A stretch of DNA of 64,000 nucleotides from Sva-07 sp963728195 (GTDB lineage: Bacteria; Actinomycetota; Acidimicrobiia; Acidimicrobiales; Ilumatobacteraceae), in NCBI GenBank assembly GCA_963728195.1, contig CAVSIX010000017.1, positions 186,001-250,000 of the forward strand, written 5' to 3'. A program made the translations under genes and the position numbers. Numbering within the stretch: the stretch's first letter is position 1; each line of letters opens with the position of its first letter. The notes under the pieces are model-generated. The model saw nothing but the letters and a program-made list of their open reading frames with translations. It did no database searches and was not told the DNA's origin. Positions 1-11,502 of this stretch are shown here, in pieces.

Positions 1-854
1 GCCTGGATCGTGGCGAGGTGTCCGGGGCCGTGGTGGAGCAGCGACGACGTGGACATCGCCACGTCGGCCCCGGCGAGGATCAGCTTGGCCGCATCGAAGC
101 CGGAGTGGACCCCGGTCGACCCTGCGATCGACATCGTCAGGTGCTCGCGCAGGATCCCGATCCAACGAAGCGGCAGACGCAGCTCCTCTGGAGTGCTGAG
201 GGCGATCCGTGGTGCCACCTCGAGCGTCTCCAGGTCGAGATCGGGGGCGTAGAAGCGGTTGAACATGACCACTCCGTCGGCGCCCGAGTGTTGGAGCCCG
301 ACGACGAACGATGCCACCGAGGAGTAGTAGGGCGAGATCTTGACCGCGACCGGTACGTCGACCTCCTCGGCAACCAGTGAGACCAGCTCGAGATGTTCCG
401 CCTCCAGCGCGGCGCCGGTGATGTCCGGGTCGGCGGCCACGGTGTACAGGTTCAACTCGAGCGCATCTGCGCCGGCTCCTTCGAGCAGCCGGGCGTACTT
501 CACCCAGCCGCCGATGTTGGCGCCGTTGAGGCTGGCGATCACCGGGATGTCGACCGCCACCTTGGCGTTCTCGATCAGCTCGAGGTACGAGTCGATCGCC
601 GATCCGTAGTCGTCGGCCTCGGGAAAGAACGACGTCGCCTCGTTGAAGCTCTCGTCGTGCACGGTGAAGAGCCGGTCGATCTCTGCGGTCTCGTTCTCGA
701 TCTGTTCCTCGAAGATCGACGGCAGCACGACGGCGCCGGCACCGGCGAGTTCGAGCTCGACCAGCCGGTCGAGTTGCCCGGTGAACGGGCCGGCCGACGC
801 CACGAGTGGCGACCGCAGGGAGAGCCCGAGGTAGGTGGTGTGCAGATCAGGCAT
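1..854 (-). CDS. Dihydroorotate dehydrogenase-like flavoprotein, C-terminus off the window edge
   Basis: This is a TIM-barrel FMN protein of the dihydroorotate dehydrogenase family, read from an ATG at 854 to the left edge (about 284 codons visible, no stop reached). The translation begins MPDLHTTYLGLSLRSPLVAS and later contains VAVKISPYYSS and IAGSTGVHSG, typical of the FMN-binding half of the barrel. The start overlaps the nifJ stop by 8 nt, so the two are translationally coupled. A DHOD-like protein directly after nifJ is a recurring pairing in bacteria. Because of that context it is more likely a redox partner or accessory of pyruvate oxidoreductase than the pyrimidine enzyme PyrD. The true substrate cannot be read from the sequence. 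Confidence 0.85.
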   Translation of the reverse strand, partial: MPDLHTTYLGLSLRSPLVASAGPFTGQLDRLVELELAGAGAVVLPSIFEEQIENETAEIDRLFTVHDESFNEATSFFPEADDYGSAIDSYLELIENAKVAVDIPVIASLNGANIGGWVKYARLLEGAGADALELNLYTVAADPDITGAALEAEHLELVSLVAEEVDVPVAVKISPYYSSVASFVVGLQHSGADGVVMFNRFYAPDLDLETLEVAPRIALSTPEELRLPLRWIGILREHLTMSIAGSTGVHSGFDAAKLILAGADVAMSTSSLLHHGPGHLATIQ

Positions 855-3800
855 CGTCGGAACCTCCGTCGTCGGACTCACCGGTCTCGTCGCCGAGCGC
901 CTCGGCGTCGACGTCGGGAACATGGGGATGATGCAGTGCACGTTCGACGCCTGCGAGCTGCTCGTAGTAGTGCCAGCGCTCGTCGATGTCCTGCTGTGCG
1001 AGGTCGAGCAACTCCGCCGATCGTCGAGGATCCGACCGCGCCAGCATCGAGAACCGGGCCTCTTTCATCGCGAAGTCCTTCAGCGGGATACTCGGTGCCG
1101 CGGAGTCGAGCTGGAACGGATGCTCGTGTTCGTCGGTGGTCGGCTTGTACCGGTAGAGCGGCCAGTAGCCGGACTTCACCGCATCTTTCTGGTGGGTCAT
1201 CGACGTCTCCATGTCGATGCCGTGGGCGATGCACGTCGAGTAGGCGATGATCAGCGATGGTCCGTCCCAGGCGTCGGCCTCGGCGAGCGCCTTGACCGTC
1301 TGGATGTCGCTGCCGCCGATCGCGATCTGGGCGACGTACACGTTGCCGTACCGGCGAGCGACCGCCCCGAGATCCTTCTTGCCGGTCGGCTTGCCGCCCA
1401 TCGCGAACTTGGCGACGGCACCGAGCGGCGTGGCCTTCGACGCCTGGCCGCCGGTGTTCGAATACACCTCGGTGTCGAGCACCAGCAGGTTGACGTTGCG
1501 GCCACTGCCGAGCACGTGATCGACGCCACCGAAACCGATGTCGTACGCCCAGCCGTCGCCGCCGACGATCCACGTGCTGGTGCGCACGAGTTCGTCGGCG
1601 ATCGCAGCCAGGCGTCGCGCCCGATCGGCGACCGTCGGATCGTTCGAGCCCACGAGATCTGCCAGACGCTCACGCAGCACCGCCACGCGGGTGCGCTGTT
1701 CGACCACGCCGTGTTCGGTCGGTGCTGGGTCGGCGAGCAGTGCCGTCGCCAGGTCGATGCCGACGTCGTCGGCCAGCTCCTCCACCAGCCGACGGGCGTC
1801 GCGCTGGTGGTGCTCGATGCCGAGCCGCATGCCGTAGCCGAACTCGGCGTTGTCCTCGAACAGCGAGTTCGACCATGCCGGCCCGAGGCCGTTGGCGTCC
1901 TTTGCCCACGGAGTGGTCGGCAGGTTCCCACCGTAGATCGACGAACAACCGGTGGCATTGGCGACGACCAGCCGGTCGCCGAACAACTGCGTGAGCAGTT
2001 TCAGATACGGCGTCTCGCCGCAGCCGGAGCACGCGCCGGAGAACTCGAACAGCGGTTGCAGCAACTGCGAGTTCTTGACGGAGTCGTGGGTGAACGACGC
2101 ACGGTCGAGTTCGGGGATCGAGGTGAAGAAGTCCCAGCGCTCACGCTCGGTCACCCGGTGCTCGGGTGCCGGTCGCATGTTGATCGCCTTGCGCTTCACC
2201 TGCGACTTGTCCTTCGCCGGGCACACGTCGACGCAGATGCCGCAGCCGGTGCAGTCGTCGGGCGCCACCTGGATCGTCAGCTGGTGCCCGTCGAGCTCGC
2301 GCGACCGGAAGGTCTTGGTGAGGAAGCCCTCCGGCGCACCGTCGAGTGCGGACGGCTCGTAGGCCTTCATCCGGATCGTCGCATGCGGACAGACGACGGC
2401 GCACTTGCCGCAATCGATGCAGAGCTCGGGCTCCCACACCGGGATCTCGATGGCGAGCTTGCGCTTCTCGTACCGGGTGGTTCCCGTCGGGAACGTGCCG
2501 TCGATCGGCATCGCCGACACCGGCAGCAGATCACCCTGGTTGGCGATCATCGTCATCGTCACGCGGTCGACGAACTCGGCGCTCGCGTTCTCGCGAGCGG
2601 ATTCGAGAATGTCGAGCGTCTCGTCGAGCTCGTCACTCGGCGGCATCTCCGACGGCACCGCCACCTCCGCGAGTTCGGCGATCGCACGGTCCACGGCGGC
2701 CTCGTTGCGCTCGACGATCAGCCGACCGCGACGTCCGTAGGCGGCATCGATCGACGCCTTGATCGCGCCGACGGCCCGGTCGAGGTCCATCACGTCGGTC
2801 AGTGCGAAGAAGCAGGGCTGCATGATCGTGTTGATGCGTCCCGGCATCTTCAGTTCCCGAGCGATGCGGGTGGCGTCGATCGTGAACACACGGAGGTTGC
2901 GCTCGTGGATGCGTCGCTGGATCGCGGTCGGCAGGTGCTCCCACAGCTCGTCGGCGGGGTACGGGGCGTTGAGCAGGAACGTGCCGCCATCACGGATGTC
3001 GCCGAGCACGTCGAAGCGATCGAGCAACCCGAACTGGTGGCAGGCGACGAGGTCGGCCTCCTGGATCAGGTAGGTCGAGCGGATCGGCTGGGGACCGAAC
3101 CGCAGGTGCGACACGGTCATCGACCCGGACTTCTTCGAGTCGTACACGAAGTAGCCCTGCGCATGGAGGTCGGGTTCGTAACCGATGATCTTCACCGACG
3201 CCTTGTTCGCACCGACCGTGCCGTCGCTGCCCAGTGCGTAGAACACGGCCGACCTTCCGGGCTGCTCGACCCGGAACGAATCATCGACATCGAGGCTGAG
3301 GCCGGTGACGTCGTCGACGATGCCGACCGTGAACCGCCGCTTCGGCGTCGCCACCGTCAGTTCGTCGAACACCGCCTTGACCATCGCCGGTGTGAACTCC
3401 TTCGATCCGAGCCCGTAGCGGCCGCCGATCGTGCGCACGCCGGCGCGGTCGGACTCGGCGATGGCGGTCACGACGTCCTGGAACAGCGGCTCGCCAGCGG
3501 AGCCGGGCTCCTTGCAGCGATCGAGCACGGCGATCGAACGGACCGTGTCGGGAATCGCCTGGAGGAGCGCGTCGATCGGGAACGGGCGGAACAGCCGGAC
3601 GGTGACCAGGCCCACCTTCTCACCGTCGCCGACCAGCTTCGACACCGTCTCGCCGGCGGCACCCGCCCCCGAGCCCATCATCACGATCACGCGTTCGGCG
3701 TCGGGTGCGCCCTCGTAGTCGACGAGTCCGTAGCGGCGCCCGCAGCGCGCCTCGAGTTCGGCGAACACGTCCTCGACGATGCCGGGCACGGCGTCGTGGA

Positions 3801-4566
3801 AGCCGTTGGCAGCCTCACGCGCCTGGAAGAACACGTCGGGGTTCTGGGCGGTGCCTCGGACCACCGGGGCGGTCGGGCGCAGGCGGCGCAGCTTGTGGGC
3901 AGCGACGGCATCGTCATCGATCAGCGTTCGCAGATCGTCGTCACCGAGCAGTTCGATGCGGTTGATCTCGTGCGAGGTGCGGAACCCGTCGAAGAAGTGC
4001 AGGAACGGGACACGGGCACGCAGCGTGGCGGCGTGCGACACGGCGGCGAAGTCGTGCGCTTCTTGCACCGAGCCGGCGCACAGCATCGCGAACCCGGTCG
4101 AGCGAGCGGCCATCACGTCGCTGTGATCACCGAAGATCGACAGTGCATGCGTCGCGATCGCCCGTGCGGCGACGTGGATCACCGCCGGCGTGAGCTCGCC
4201 GGCGATCTTGTACATGTTCGGCAGCATCAGGAGCAGGCCCTGCGACGCGGTGAACGTGGTGCCGAGCGCTCCGGTCTGCAGCGCACCGTGCAGTGTTCCC
4301 GCCGCTCCGGCCTCGGACTGCAGCTCGACCACCTCGGGCACCGCGCCCCACAGGTTCGACGAGCCACCCGCCGACCAGGCGTCGGCGAGTTCGCCCATCG
4401 TCGACGCCGGGGTGATCGGATAGATCGCGATCACCTCCGACAGCGCATAGGCGACCTTGGCGGCCGCCTCGTTGCCGTCGATGCATGCCGTGGCCGCCGG
4501 TGCGAGGTCCGGGTCGGCATCCGCCGAGTGGGTCGCCGAACGTTCCTCGATACCGGTCGCAGTCAT
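847..4566 (-). CDS. nifJ: Pyruvate:ferredoxin (flavodoxin) oxidoreductase, single-chain
   Basis: A 1239-residue homodimer-type PFOR that oxidatively decarboxylates pyruvate to acetyl-CoA and reduces ferredoxin or flavodoxin. An N-terminal pyrimidine-binding domain (IYPITPASTMGELAD) is followed by the gamma-type domain. A bacterial ferredoxin domain follows with two 4Fe-4S motifs, CIDCGKC near residue 716 and CTGCGIC near 772. Further cysteines of the third cluster are in CSGCGET and ATGCSS. The C-terminal TPP-binding domain has GDGWAYDIG near residue 1003. I chose the ATG at 4566 because an AAGGA lies 8 nt upstream; ATG 4575 and an ATG at 4644 lack this. It diverges from the cytochrome bd genes across 245 bp. 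Length matches the family (about 1170-1240). Confidence 0.96.
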   Translation of the reverse strand: MTATGIEERSATHSADADPDLAPAATACIDGNEAAAKVAYALSEVIAIYPITPASTMGELADAWSAGGSSNLWGAVPEVVELQSEAGAAGTLHGALQTGALGTTFTASQGLLLMLPNMYKIAGELTPAVIHVAARAIATHALSIFGDHSDVMAARSTGFAMLCAGSVQEAHDFAAVSHAATLRARVPFLHFFDGFRTSHEINRIELLGDDDLRTLIDDDAVAAHKLRRLRPTAPVVRGTAQNPDVFFQAREAANGFHDAVPGIVEDVFAELEARCGRRYGLVDYEGAPDAERVIVMMGSGAGAAGETVSKLVGDGEKVGLVTVRLFRPFPIDALLQAIPDTVRSIAVLDRCKEPGSAGEPLFQDVVTAIAESDRAGVRTIGGRYGLGSKEFTPAMVKAVFDELTVATPKRRFTVGIVDDVTGLSLDVDDSFRVEQPGRSAVFYALGSDGTVGANKASVKIIGYEPDLHAQGYFVYDSKKSGSMTVSHLRFGPQPIRSTYLIQEADLVACHQFGLLDRFDVLGDIRDGGTFLLNAPYPADELWEHLPTAIQRRIHERNLRVFTIDATRIARELKMPGRINTIMQPCFFALTDVMDLDRAVGAIKASIDAAYGRRGRLIVERNEAAVDRAIAELAEVAVPSEMPPSDELDETLDILESARENASAEFVDRVTMTMIANQGDLLPVSAMPIDGTFPTGTTRYEKRKLAIEIPVWEPELCIDCGKCAVVCPHATIRMKAYEPSALDGAPEGFLTKTFRSRELDGHQLTIQVAPDDCTGCGICVDVCPAKDKSQVKRKAINMRPAPEHRVTERERWDFFTSIPELDRASFTHDSVKNSQLLQPLFEFSGACSGCGETPYLKLLTQLFGDRLVVANATGCSSIYGGNLPTTPWAKDANGLGPAWSNSLFEDNAEFGYGMRLGIEHHQRDARRLVEELADDVGIDLATALLADPAPTEHGVVEQRTRVAVLRERLADLVGSNDPTVADRARRLAAIADELVRTSTWIVGGDGWAYDIGFGGVDHVLGSGRNVNLLVLDTEVYSNTGGQASKATPLGAVAKFAMGGKPTGKKDLGAVARRYGNVYVAQIAIGGSDIQTVKALAEADAWDGPSLIIAYSTCIAHGIDMETSMTHQKDAVKSGYWPLYRYKPTTDEHEHPFQLDSAAPSIPLKDFAMKEARFSMLARSDPRRSAELLDLAQQDIDERWHYYEQLAGVERALHHPHVPDVDAEALGDETGESDDGGSDDA

Positions 4567-4644
4567 GGCGTCCATCCTTGCGTTGCGAACGGCTCTGCGA
4601 CGACCGCCCAAAGTCCTCAAATCGGGCCTCCACGCACCGATCAC

Positions 4645-4699
4645 CCCGAAATCTGCCCAGATCGTCGCGCTGAGCGCGACATTCGCGGCATTTTTCGGG
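4645..4699. repeat. R1 palindromic element, copy 1, in the nifJ/cydA divergent promoter region
   Basis: A 55-bp dyad with 27-nt arms around a central G at 4672; 21 of 27 positions pair. The centre GTCGCGCTGAGCGCGAC is a perfect 17-bp palindrome, and the outer ends are CCCGAAA and TTTCGGG. A second copy, inverted relative to this one, lies at 56828-56882 and shares the same arm asymmetry (ATCTGCC against AAATGCC). The element starts 79 nt upstream of the nifJ ATG and ends 112 nt before the cydA ATG. It could be an operator for a dimeric redox regulator or a dispersed structural repeat. The rest of the 4567-4811 gap holds only a weak -10-like TACAGC just before cydA. Confidence 0.75.
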
Positions 4700-4811
4700 C
4701 TGGGGGACCGGAGCGACGGCGGTGCGAGGGGGGCGAGGCGATGCGACGGGGGTCACACGAGTGGAGGGGATTAGGGCCCTACGGTGCCCCCCGGGGTACA
4801 GCGGACACTGG

Positions 4812-6374
4812 ATGTCGATGATGTACGCAATCGAGGCCCTCCCGCTCGCGCGCTGGCAGTTCGGGATCACCACCGTCTACCACTTCATCATGGTGCCGCT
4901 GACGATCGGGCTGTCGGTGCTCGTCGCCTGGTTCCAGACCCGGTGGTATCGCACCGGCGACGAGGCATACCTGCGGCTGACCAAGTTCTTCGGCAAGCTC
5001 TTCCTGATCAACTTCGCGATGGGTGTCGTCACCGGCATCGTGCAGGAGTTCCAGTTCGGCATGAACTGGAGCGTGTACTCGCGCTTCGTCGGCGACGTGT
5101 TCGGTGCCCCACTGGCGATGGAAGCGCTCGTCGCATTCTTCCTCGAGTCGACGTTCCTCGGACTGTGGATCTTCGGATGGGGACGCCTCAGCCCCAGGAT
5201 CCACCTCGCCACGATCTGGGCCGCAGCGATCGGCACCTGGCTGTCGGCCTACTTCATCGTGGCGGCCAACTCCTGGATGCAGCACCCCGTCGGCGTGATC
5301 TTCAATCCCGACACCGGCCGGGCGGAGATGACCGACATCGTCGCCGTCCTGACCAACAGCACGACGCTGGCCGCATATCCACACGTGCTCAGCGGGGCGG
5401 TGCTCACCGCTGCGGTGTTCGTCGCCGGCATCTCCGCGTGGTGGCTGATGCGACGAGAGCCGAACGACGTCGATCGCCGCGGGTTCGCCCGAGCCCTGCG
5501 TCTCGGTCTGTGGGTCACGATCTTCGCCGGGCTGGCGCTCAGCGTGTCGGGCCACTTCCAGACGCGCTTGATGTTCGAGCAGCAGCCGATGAAGATGGCA
5601 GCGGCCGAGGCGCTGTGCAACACCGAGTCCGGTCCGGGGCTGTCGGTGTTCGCCGTCGGCGACGTCAGCGCCCAGTGTGACGTGCGCTCGCTGGTGATCC
5701 CCGGCCTGCTGTCGTTCCTCGCGACCGACACGTGGGATGCCGAGATCCCGGGCGTGATCGACACGCAGGCGGCGTACGAGGAGCAGTTCGGACCCGGCGA
5801 CTACCGCCCGAACCTGATCGTCACCTACTGGAGCTTCCGGGCGATGATCGGTATCGGCATGGTCAGCGTGTTCGCCGCCGCCGCCACACTGATCTACCTC
5901 AAGTTCAAGCGGGTGCTGCCCCGCAGCGTCTGGGGAGCGAGGTTGGCGATCGCACTGATCTTCACACCGTTCGTCGGCAACGCGTTCGGCTGGCTGTTCA
6001 CCGAGATGGGACGCCAGCCGTGGGTGGTCGCGCCCAACCCGACCGGTATCCCCGAAGTCCGCCTGCTGACCGCCGACGCAGTGTCGGGATCGGTCGGCGG
6101 TTCGTTGGTGCTGCTCTCGATGGTCGCGTTCACGCTCGTCTACGGCGGCCTGGGCGTGATCGAGTTCATCCTGCTGAAGAAGTACGTCCAAGCCGGCCCC
6201 GACGCAGCGATGACCGGACTGCTCGCCGGCAGCGAGCCTCCCGAAGGAAACGGCGAGGGCCCGCGCGGCCCGGAGGACCGCGACGACTGGCCGCCCGACG
6301 ACCTCGACCAGCCCGACGAGACACCCCACGACAAGCCCGACGACGAGCCCGAGCGCCTCGTGTTCGCCTACTGA
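4812..6374 (+). CDS. cydA: Cytochrome bd quinol oxidase subunit I
   Basis: Heme-bearing subunit of the bd-type terminal oxidase, which oxidises quinol and reduces O2 with high affinity in the cytoplasmic membrane. The 520-residue protein starts MSMMYAIEALPLARWQFG. Its VYHFIMVPLTIG segment carries a conserved heme His, and the family signature GRQPWVV lies in the C-terminal third. It has about nine hydrophobic segments and the short form of the quinol loop. The last roughly 50 residues form an unusual acidic, proline-rich cytoplasmic tail (PPDDLDQPDETPHDKPDDEP). An earlier in-frame start at 4722 would add 30 non-conserved residues and run into the regulatory region, so I reject it. cydB follows 27 nt downstream. 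Confidence 0.96.
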   Translation: MSMMYAIEALPLARWQFGITTVYHFIMVPLTIGLSVLVAWFQTRWYRTGDEAYLRLTKFFGKLFLINFAMGVVTGIVQEFQFGMNWSVYSRFVGDVFGAPLAMEALVAFFLESTFLGLWIFGWGRLSPRIHLATIWAAAIGTWLSAYFIVAANSWMQHPVGVIFNPDTGRAEMTDIVAVLTNSTTLAAYPHVLSGAVLTAAVFVAGISAWWLMRREPNDVDRRGFARALRLGLWVTIFAGLALSVSGHFQTRLMFEQQPMKMAAAEALCNTESGPGLSVFAVGDVSAQCDVRSLVIPGLLSFLATDTWDAEIPGVIDTQAAYEEQFGPGDYRPNLIVTYWSFRAMIGIGMVSVFAAAATLIYLKFKRVLPRSVWGARLAIALIFTPFVGNAFGWLFTEMGRQPWVVAPNPTGIPEVRLLTADAVSGSVGGSLVLLSMVAFTLVYGGLGVIEFILLKKYVQAGPDAAMTGLLAGSEPPEGNGEGPRGPEDRDDWPPDDLDQPDETPHDKPDDEPERLVFAY

Positions 6375-6401
6375 ACGCCCCGAGATCGAACGGAGCACAT
6401 C

Positions 6402-7402
<1,001 letters not shown>

Positions 7403-7406
<4 letters not shown>

Positions 7407-10400
7407 ACGACGTCGACCGGCGAGGACCGGTCGACCTGCGGCTGCTTCGGCTCGTCCCCGAGCTGCGGACCCACCTGGTGATCGCCGCCGGCGTCGCCGC
7501 GGCCACCGCGCTCGCCGTCGTCGTGCAGGCCGAGGCCCTGGCCAACGGGCTCACCGATCTCGTCGCCGACGGAGACATCGCCACCGGTGTGGGAACTCTG
7601 GTGCTCCTGCTGGCGTCGGTGGCAGTCGTACTCGGGCTCACTTCGGCGTGCACCGAGTGGTCGGCCGCTCGTGCCATGCGCGCACTGCGCCGCACCGTCC
7701 GAGTCGCCGTGCTCGACCATGCGACGCACGATGCCGACCGATCGACCGGAGGGCTTGCCAGCCGCGAGGCGACGATCGTCACCGCCGGCGCCGATCAGCT
7801 CGAGCCGTACGTCCGTCAGTTTCTGCCGGCGCTGATGCTGGCGGTGGCGGTGCCCCTGGTCGCCGGCACCCGGATCCTGTTCGCCGACCTCTTGTCGGCG
7901 GCGCTGATCGCAGCGACCGTGCCGTTGATCCCGCTGTTCATGGTGCTGATCGGCCGGATGACAGAACGCCGCACGGCGCGTCAGTGGGCGGTGCTCCAGC
8001 GCCTCGGGGGGCACTTCCTCGACGTGATCGAGGGCCTGCCCACCTTGCGCCTCTTCGGTCGCGCTGGGGCGCAGCGCGACTCGGTACACACGGTGTCCGA
8101 GCAGTATCGGGCGACCACGATGGGTGCGCTGCGGATCGCATTCCTGTCGGCGCTGGCGCTCGAACTGATCGCCACGTTGTCGGTGGCCCTGATCGCCGTC
8201 GAGATCGGGCTCCGACTGGCGAACGGAGGCCTCGACCTCGGCACGGCGCTCGTCGTGCTGCTGCTGACGCCGGAGTGCTACCTGCCCTTGCGCCGCGTGG
8301 GAGCGAGTTTCCACGCCGCACAGTCGGGTCTGGACGCCTCCGACGATCTTCATGCCGTCCTCGCCCGACCGACGTTGCCCTTCGGCGCCACGCCGGCTCC
8401 GACGCAGGGCGCCCTCGTCATCCGCGACGTCGAGCTGCGCCGCGGCGAGCGTCGCATCGTCAGCGGCCTGGACCTCGACGTGGCTCCGGGAACGGTCACC
8501 GCCGTGTACGGACGTAGCGGGATCGGCAAATCCACGCTGATCGAAGCGTGCCGCGGCCGCCTGCTCGAACGATCCGGTTCGATCACCGTCGGCGGCGTCG
8601 ACGTATGCGACCTCGAACCCGGCTCGTGGGCCGACCAGCTCACCGTGGTGGGCCAACGTTTGACGCCGGTGGCGAACTCGGTGATCGAGGAGGTTCGATC
8701 GGCCACCGGTGCATCGGATTCGTCCGTGGTCGAAGCCCTCGCCGACGTCGGGCTCGCCGACCTGGCAACCGCCGGAGCCGACGAACTCTCGGGCGGCCAA
8801 CTGCGGCGGGTACAGGTGGCGCGGGCACTCGTCGCCGTGCGCACCGGCCGCATCAGGTTCGTGTTCGCCGACGAGCCGACGGCCCACCTCGACGCGGTGA
8901 ATGCCGACGCCGTGTGGGCTGCGCTCGCCGGCCTGGCGCACCACCACGGTGCTGCGGTGCTCGTGGCGACGCACGACGCGCGATGCCGTTCGATCGCGGA
9001 TCGCGTCGTCGAGCTCGCAGCCGCGCCCGAGTCGGTCGAACCACCCGAGGCGCCGGCGCCGGCTCGAACGGCAGCGACGGCGCACCGCAACGAGGTGACC
9101 ATGAACCTGAGTTCACCACCCTCCACCCGCCGGCTGCGGCAGCCGTCCCACCACCAGCCGTCGGTCGCCGCTGCGTCACCCAGCGAACTTCGCAACGCCC
9201 TGCGCCGCGTGCTCGCACTGGCGAGACCCGCCCGTCGGCGCTTCGTCGGCGCGGCAGCGCTCGGCACTGCGGCCGAGGTCTGCACGATCGGTCTCGCCGG
9301 TGCCGCCGCCTGGTTGATCGTGCGCGCCGCCGAACAACCGGAGCTGGCAGCGCTGTCGATGGCGATTCTCGGCGTGCGGGCGTTCGGTATCGGCAAGGGC
9401 GTGTTCCGGTACACCGAGCGGCTCGCCACCCACGACACCGGTCTGCGATCGCTGACCGAGATCCGAGCCGCCGTCGTGGCCCGACTCGCCGAGATCGCCC
9501 CCGCCGGAGTGCCCGGATGGCAGCGCGGCGACATCCTGCAACGAGTCGTGGCGGACATCGACCGCCTGCTCGACCTGTTCGTACGCGTGCTCGGCCCGGT
9601 GGTCGCTGTTGCCGTCACTTCGCTGGGCGCACTGGCGATCACGATCGTGCTGAACGTGCCAGCGGGACTCGTCCTCCTGGTGGCGCTCGCGGTGGTCGGC
9701 GTGGTGGTGCCGGTGGCGACCTTGCGCGGCGAGTCGACGCTCGGCCCGTCACTCGGCGAGACGAGAGCTGCGCTCGCCGGGCGGACACTCGCGATCACCG
9801 AGGGGCTCGACCAGCTGTGGGCCAGCCGGATGGTGGTGTCATCGCGCCACGACCTCGACACGGTCGCGACCGAGATCGACCGACTCGAACGGCGCCGGAC
9901 ACGTCTGCGCATGCGCACCGGCGCGATCGTCGCCGCCGCACCACTGCTCACCGCCACGGCGACGCTCGCCACACTGGGCGCGATCGGCGGCTCGCTGTCG
10001 GGACCGGTGATCGGGCTGCTGGTGTTGTGGCCGCTCGCCATCGTCGAGATCGCCGGCACGGTGAACGAGAACGCCGCCTCGGTGCCGAGCATCGCCGGCG
10101 CCGCTCACCGGGTGGTCGCCGTGCTCGACACCCCTGATCCGGTGATTCCGACCGTTGAGCCGGAACCCGTCCACCGGCGGCCGACGGTGTCGCTCGACGG
10201 CGTCACGGCGCGCTGGCCCGGCGCCGACGCCGACGCCCTGGCGCCGGTGTCGATCCACCTCCGACCGGGCGCCCACGCCGAGGTGGTCGGACCGAGCGGT
10301 GCGGGCAAGTCCACCCTCGCCGCCGTGCTCGTCGACTTCGTGGCCGCCCGGTCTGGTACCTACCGGCTGGGTCGCACCGACGTCCGGAACGCGAACGGCG

Positions 10401-10843
10401 ACGACGTACGCCGCCGGGTCACCTGGATCCAACAGTTGCCGTGGATCGCGGACTCGACCGTGCGAGAGAACCTCCGCATCGCCGACACCGAAGCGGGCGA
10501 CGACGACGTGCGCCGGGCGCTGCATGCCGTCCGACTCGACGAGTGGTTCGGACACCTCCCGAGGGGGCTCGACAGCGAACTCGGTCGTGGCGGCGCGGGC
10601 ATGAGCGGCGGCGAAGCCCAACGGCTCGCCCTGGCTCGCGTGCTGCTCGCCGGCCACGACGTGGTGGTGCTCGACGAACCGACCGCCAACCTCGACGCCG
10701 ACACCGCGGCAGAGGTGATCTCCACCGTGCTCGAACGCTGCGAGCAGCGCACGACGATCCTCCTCGGCCATCCGAAGGAAGGGGGCCCGCCTGCGCCGAT
10801 CGACGGCGAGCGCCATCCGAACAGCGATCAGGCGATCGGGTAA
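7403..10843 (+). CDS. cydDC: Fused CydDC ABC transporter required for cytochrome bd assembly
   Basis: An 1146-residue fusion of the two heterodimeric ABC half-transporters CydD and CydC. CydDC exports thiols and is needed for heme incorporation into bd oxidase. The CydD half has six transmembrane helices, Walker A GRSGIGKS near residue 370, signature LSGGQ near 462 and Walker B FVFADEPTAHLD. The CydC half has Walker A GPSGAGKS near 962, signature MSGGEAQR near 1067 and VVVLDEPTANLD. The halves are joined by a Pro/Ala/Arg-rich linker around residues 545-600. An ATG at 9101 inside the linker, preceded by GAGGTGACC, could also start CydC alone. Start is GTG, overlapping cydB. The fusion is typical of actinobacteria. 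The 3' end overlaps the convergent gene by 16 bp. Confidence 0.95.
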
Positions 10844-11502
10844 CCGGCGAGGAGCACGCCGGCGAGCACCAGCACGGAAGTGGCAGCGGCAAGGAGCAGG
10901 ACCCTGCTGAGACGGTGACCGAACGATGCGGTGATGCCGGCGAAGAACAGGGCGCTGGCGAAGAACAACGTCAAGCGGATGTAGTCGTCGGCGTTGCTGC
11001 CGGCATCCTCGCTGAGCGCCGTGGCCGCAGTCGCTTCGTCCTCGGCGGCAGCGGATGCGGCGAACAGCGGATCGAGATAGTCCTCGTCGGCGATCAGGTT
11101 GGTGGGTGTCTCACCGGCAGCGACCTGCGCCTCCCAGCTGTCGAGGATCGGAGCGAAGCCCGGTCGCACGAGCGTCTCACGGAGGAACGTCAACAGCTGT
11201 TCGTCGTCGGCAGCGGCAGCCGCTGCCACCTGGGCGACGGTCGCCGAGTCGTAGGCGACGATCTGGGTCGCCAGGGCATACTCGCGTGACGCATCGATGC
11301 GAAAGACGGCCGACGACCGCGCCTCGTCGGTCTCGATACCGTTCCATTGCGCCACCTGGTAGGCCGACCACGCCGATCCAACGGTGGCCACGCCGAGCAG
11401 CAGCACGGTCACGATCTCGATCAACCGGCCGGGCCCCGTGCGCGACGATCTGTCGGAGCCGGAGGGCCCGACGCCGCTCGATGCCCACGGCGAATCGTTC
11501 AC
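10828..11502 (-). CDS. Three-helix membrane protein of unknown function
   Basis: I do not recognise a characterised family with certainty. The 224-residue protein has one transmembrane helix near residues 28-50 (IEIVTVLLLGVATVGSAWSA) and two at the C-terminus (LTLFFASALFFAGIT and LLLAAATSVLVLAGVLLAG). Between them is a largely helical, alanine- and acid-rich region of about 115 residues. The layout resembles DUF4337-type proteins. It overlaps the SPFH gene upstream by 4 nt (ATGA), which suggests the two products act together at the membrane. Its 3' end overlaps the convergent cydDC end by 16 bp with no terminator between them. Confidence 0.75.
   Translation of the reverse strand: MNDSPWASSGVGPSGSDRSSRTGPGRLIEIVTVLLLGVATVGSAWSAYQVAQWNGIETDEARSSAVFRIDASREYALATQIVAYDSATVAQVAAAAAADDEQLLTFLRETLVRPGFAPILDSWEAQVAAGETPTNLIADEDYLDPLFAASAAAEDEATAATALSEDAGSNADDYIRLTLFFASALFFAGITASFGHRLSRVLLLAAATSVLVLAGVLLAGYPIA

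Noticed and set aside
835..4821. A 1328-codon open frame on the plus strand across nifJ
   Set aside because: It is antisense to nifJ, and arises from high GC third-position bias. Its translation is rich in Arg/His/Val and has no domain. nifJ has clear PFOR motifs.
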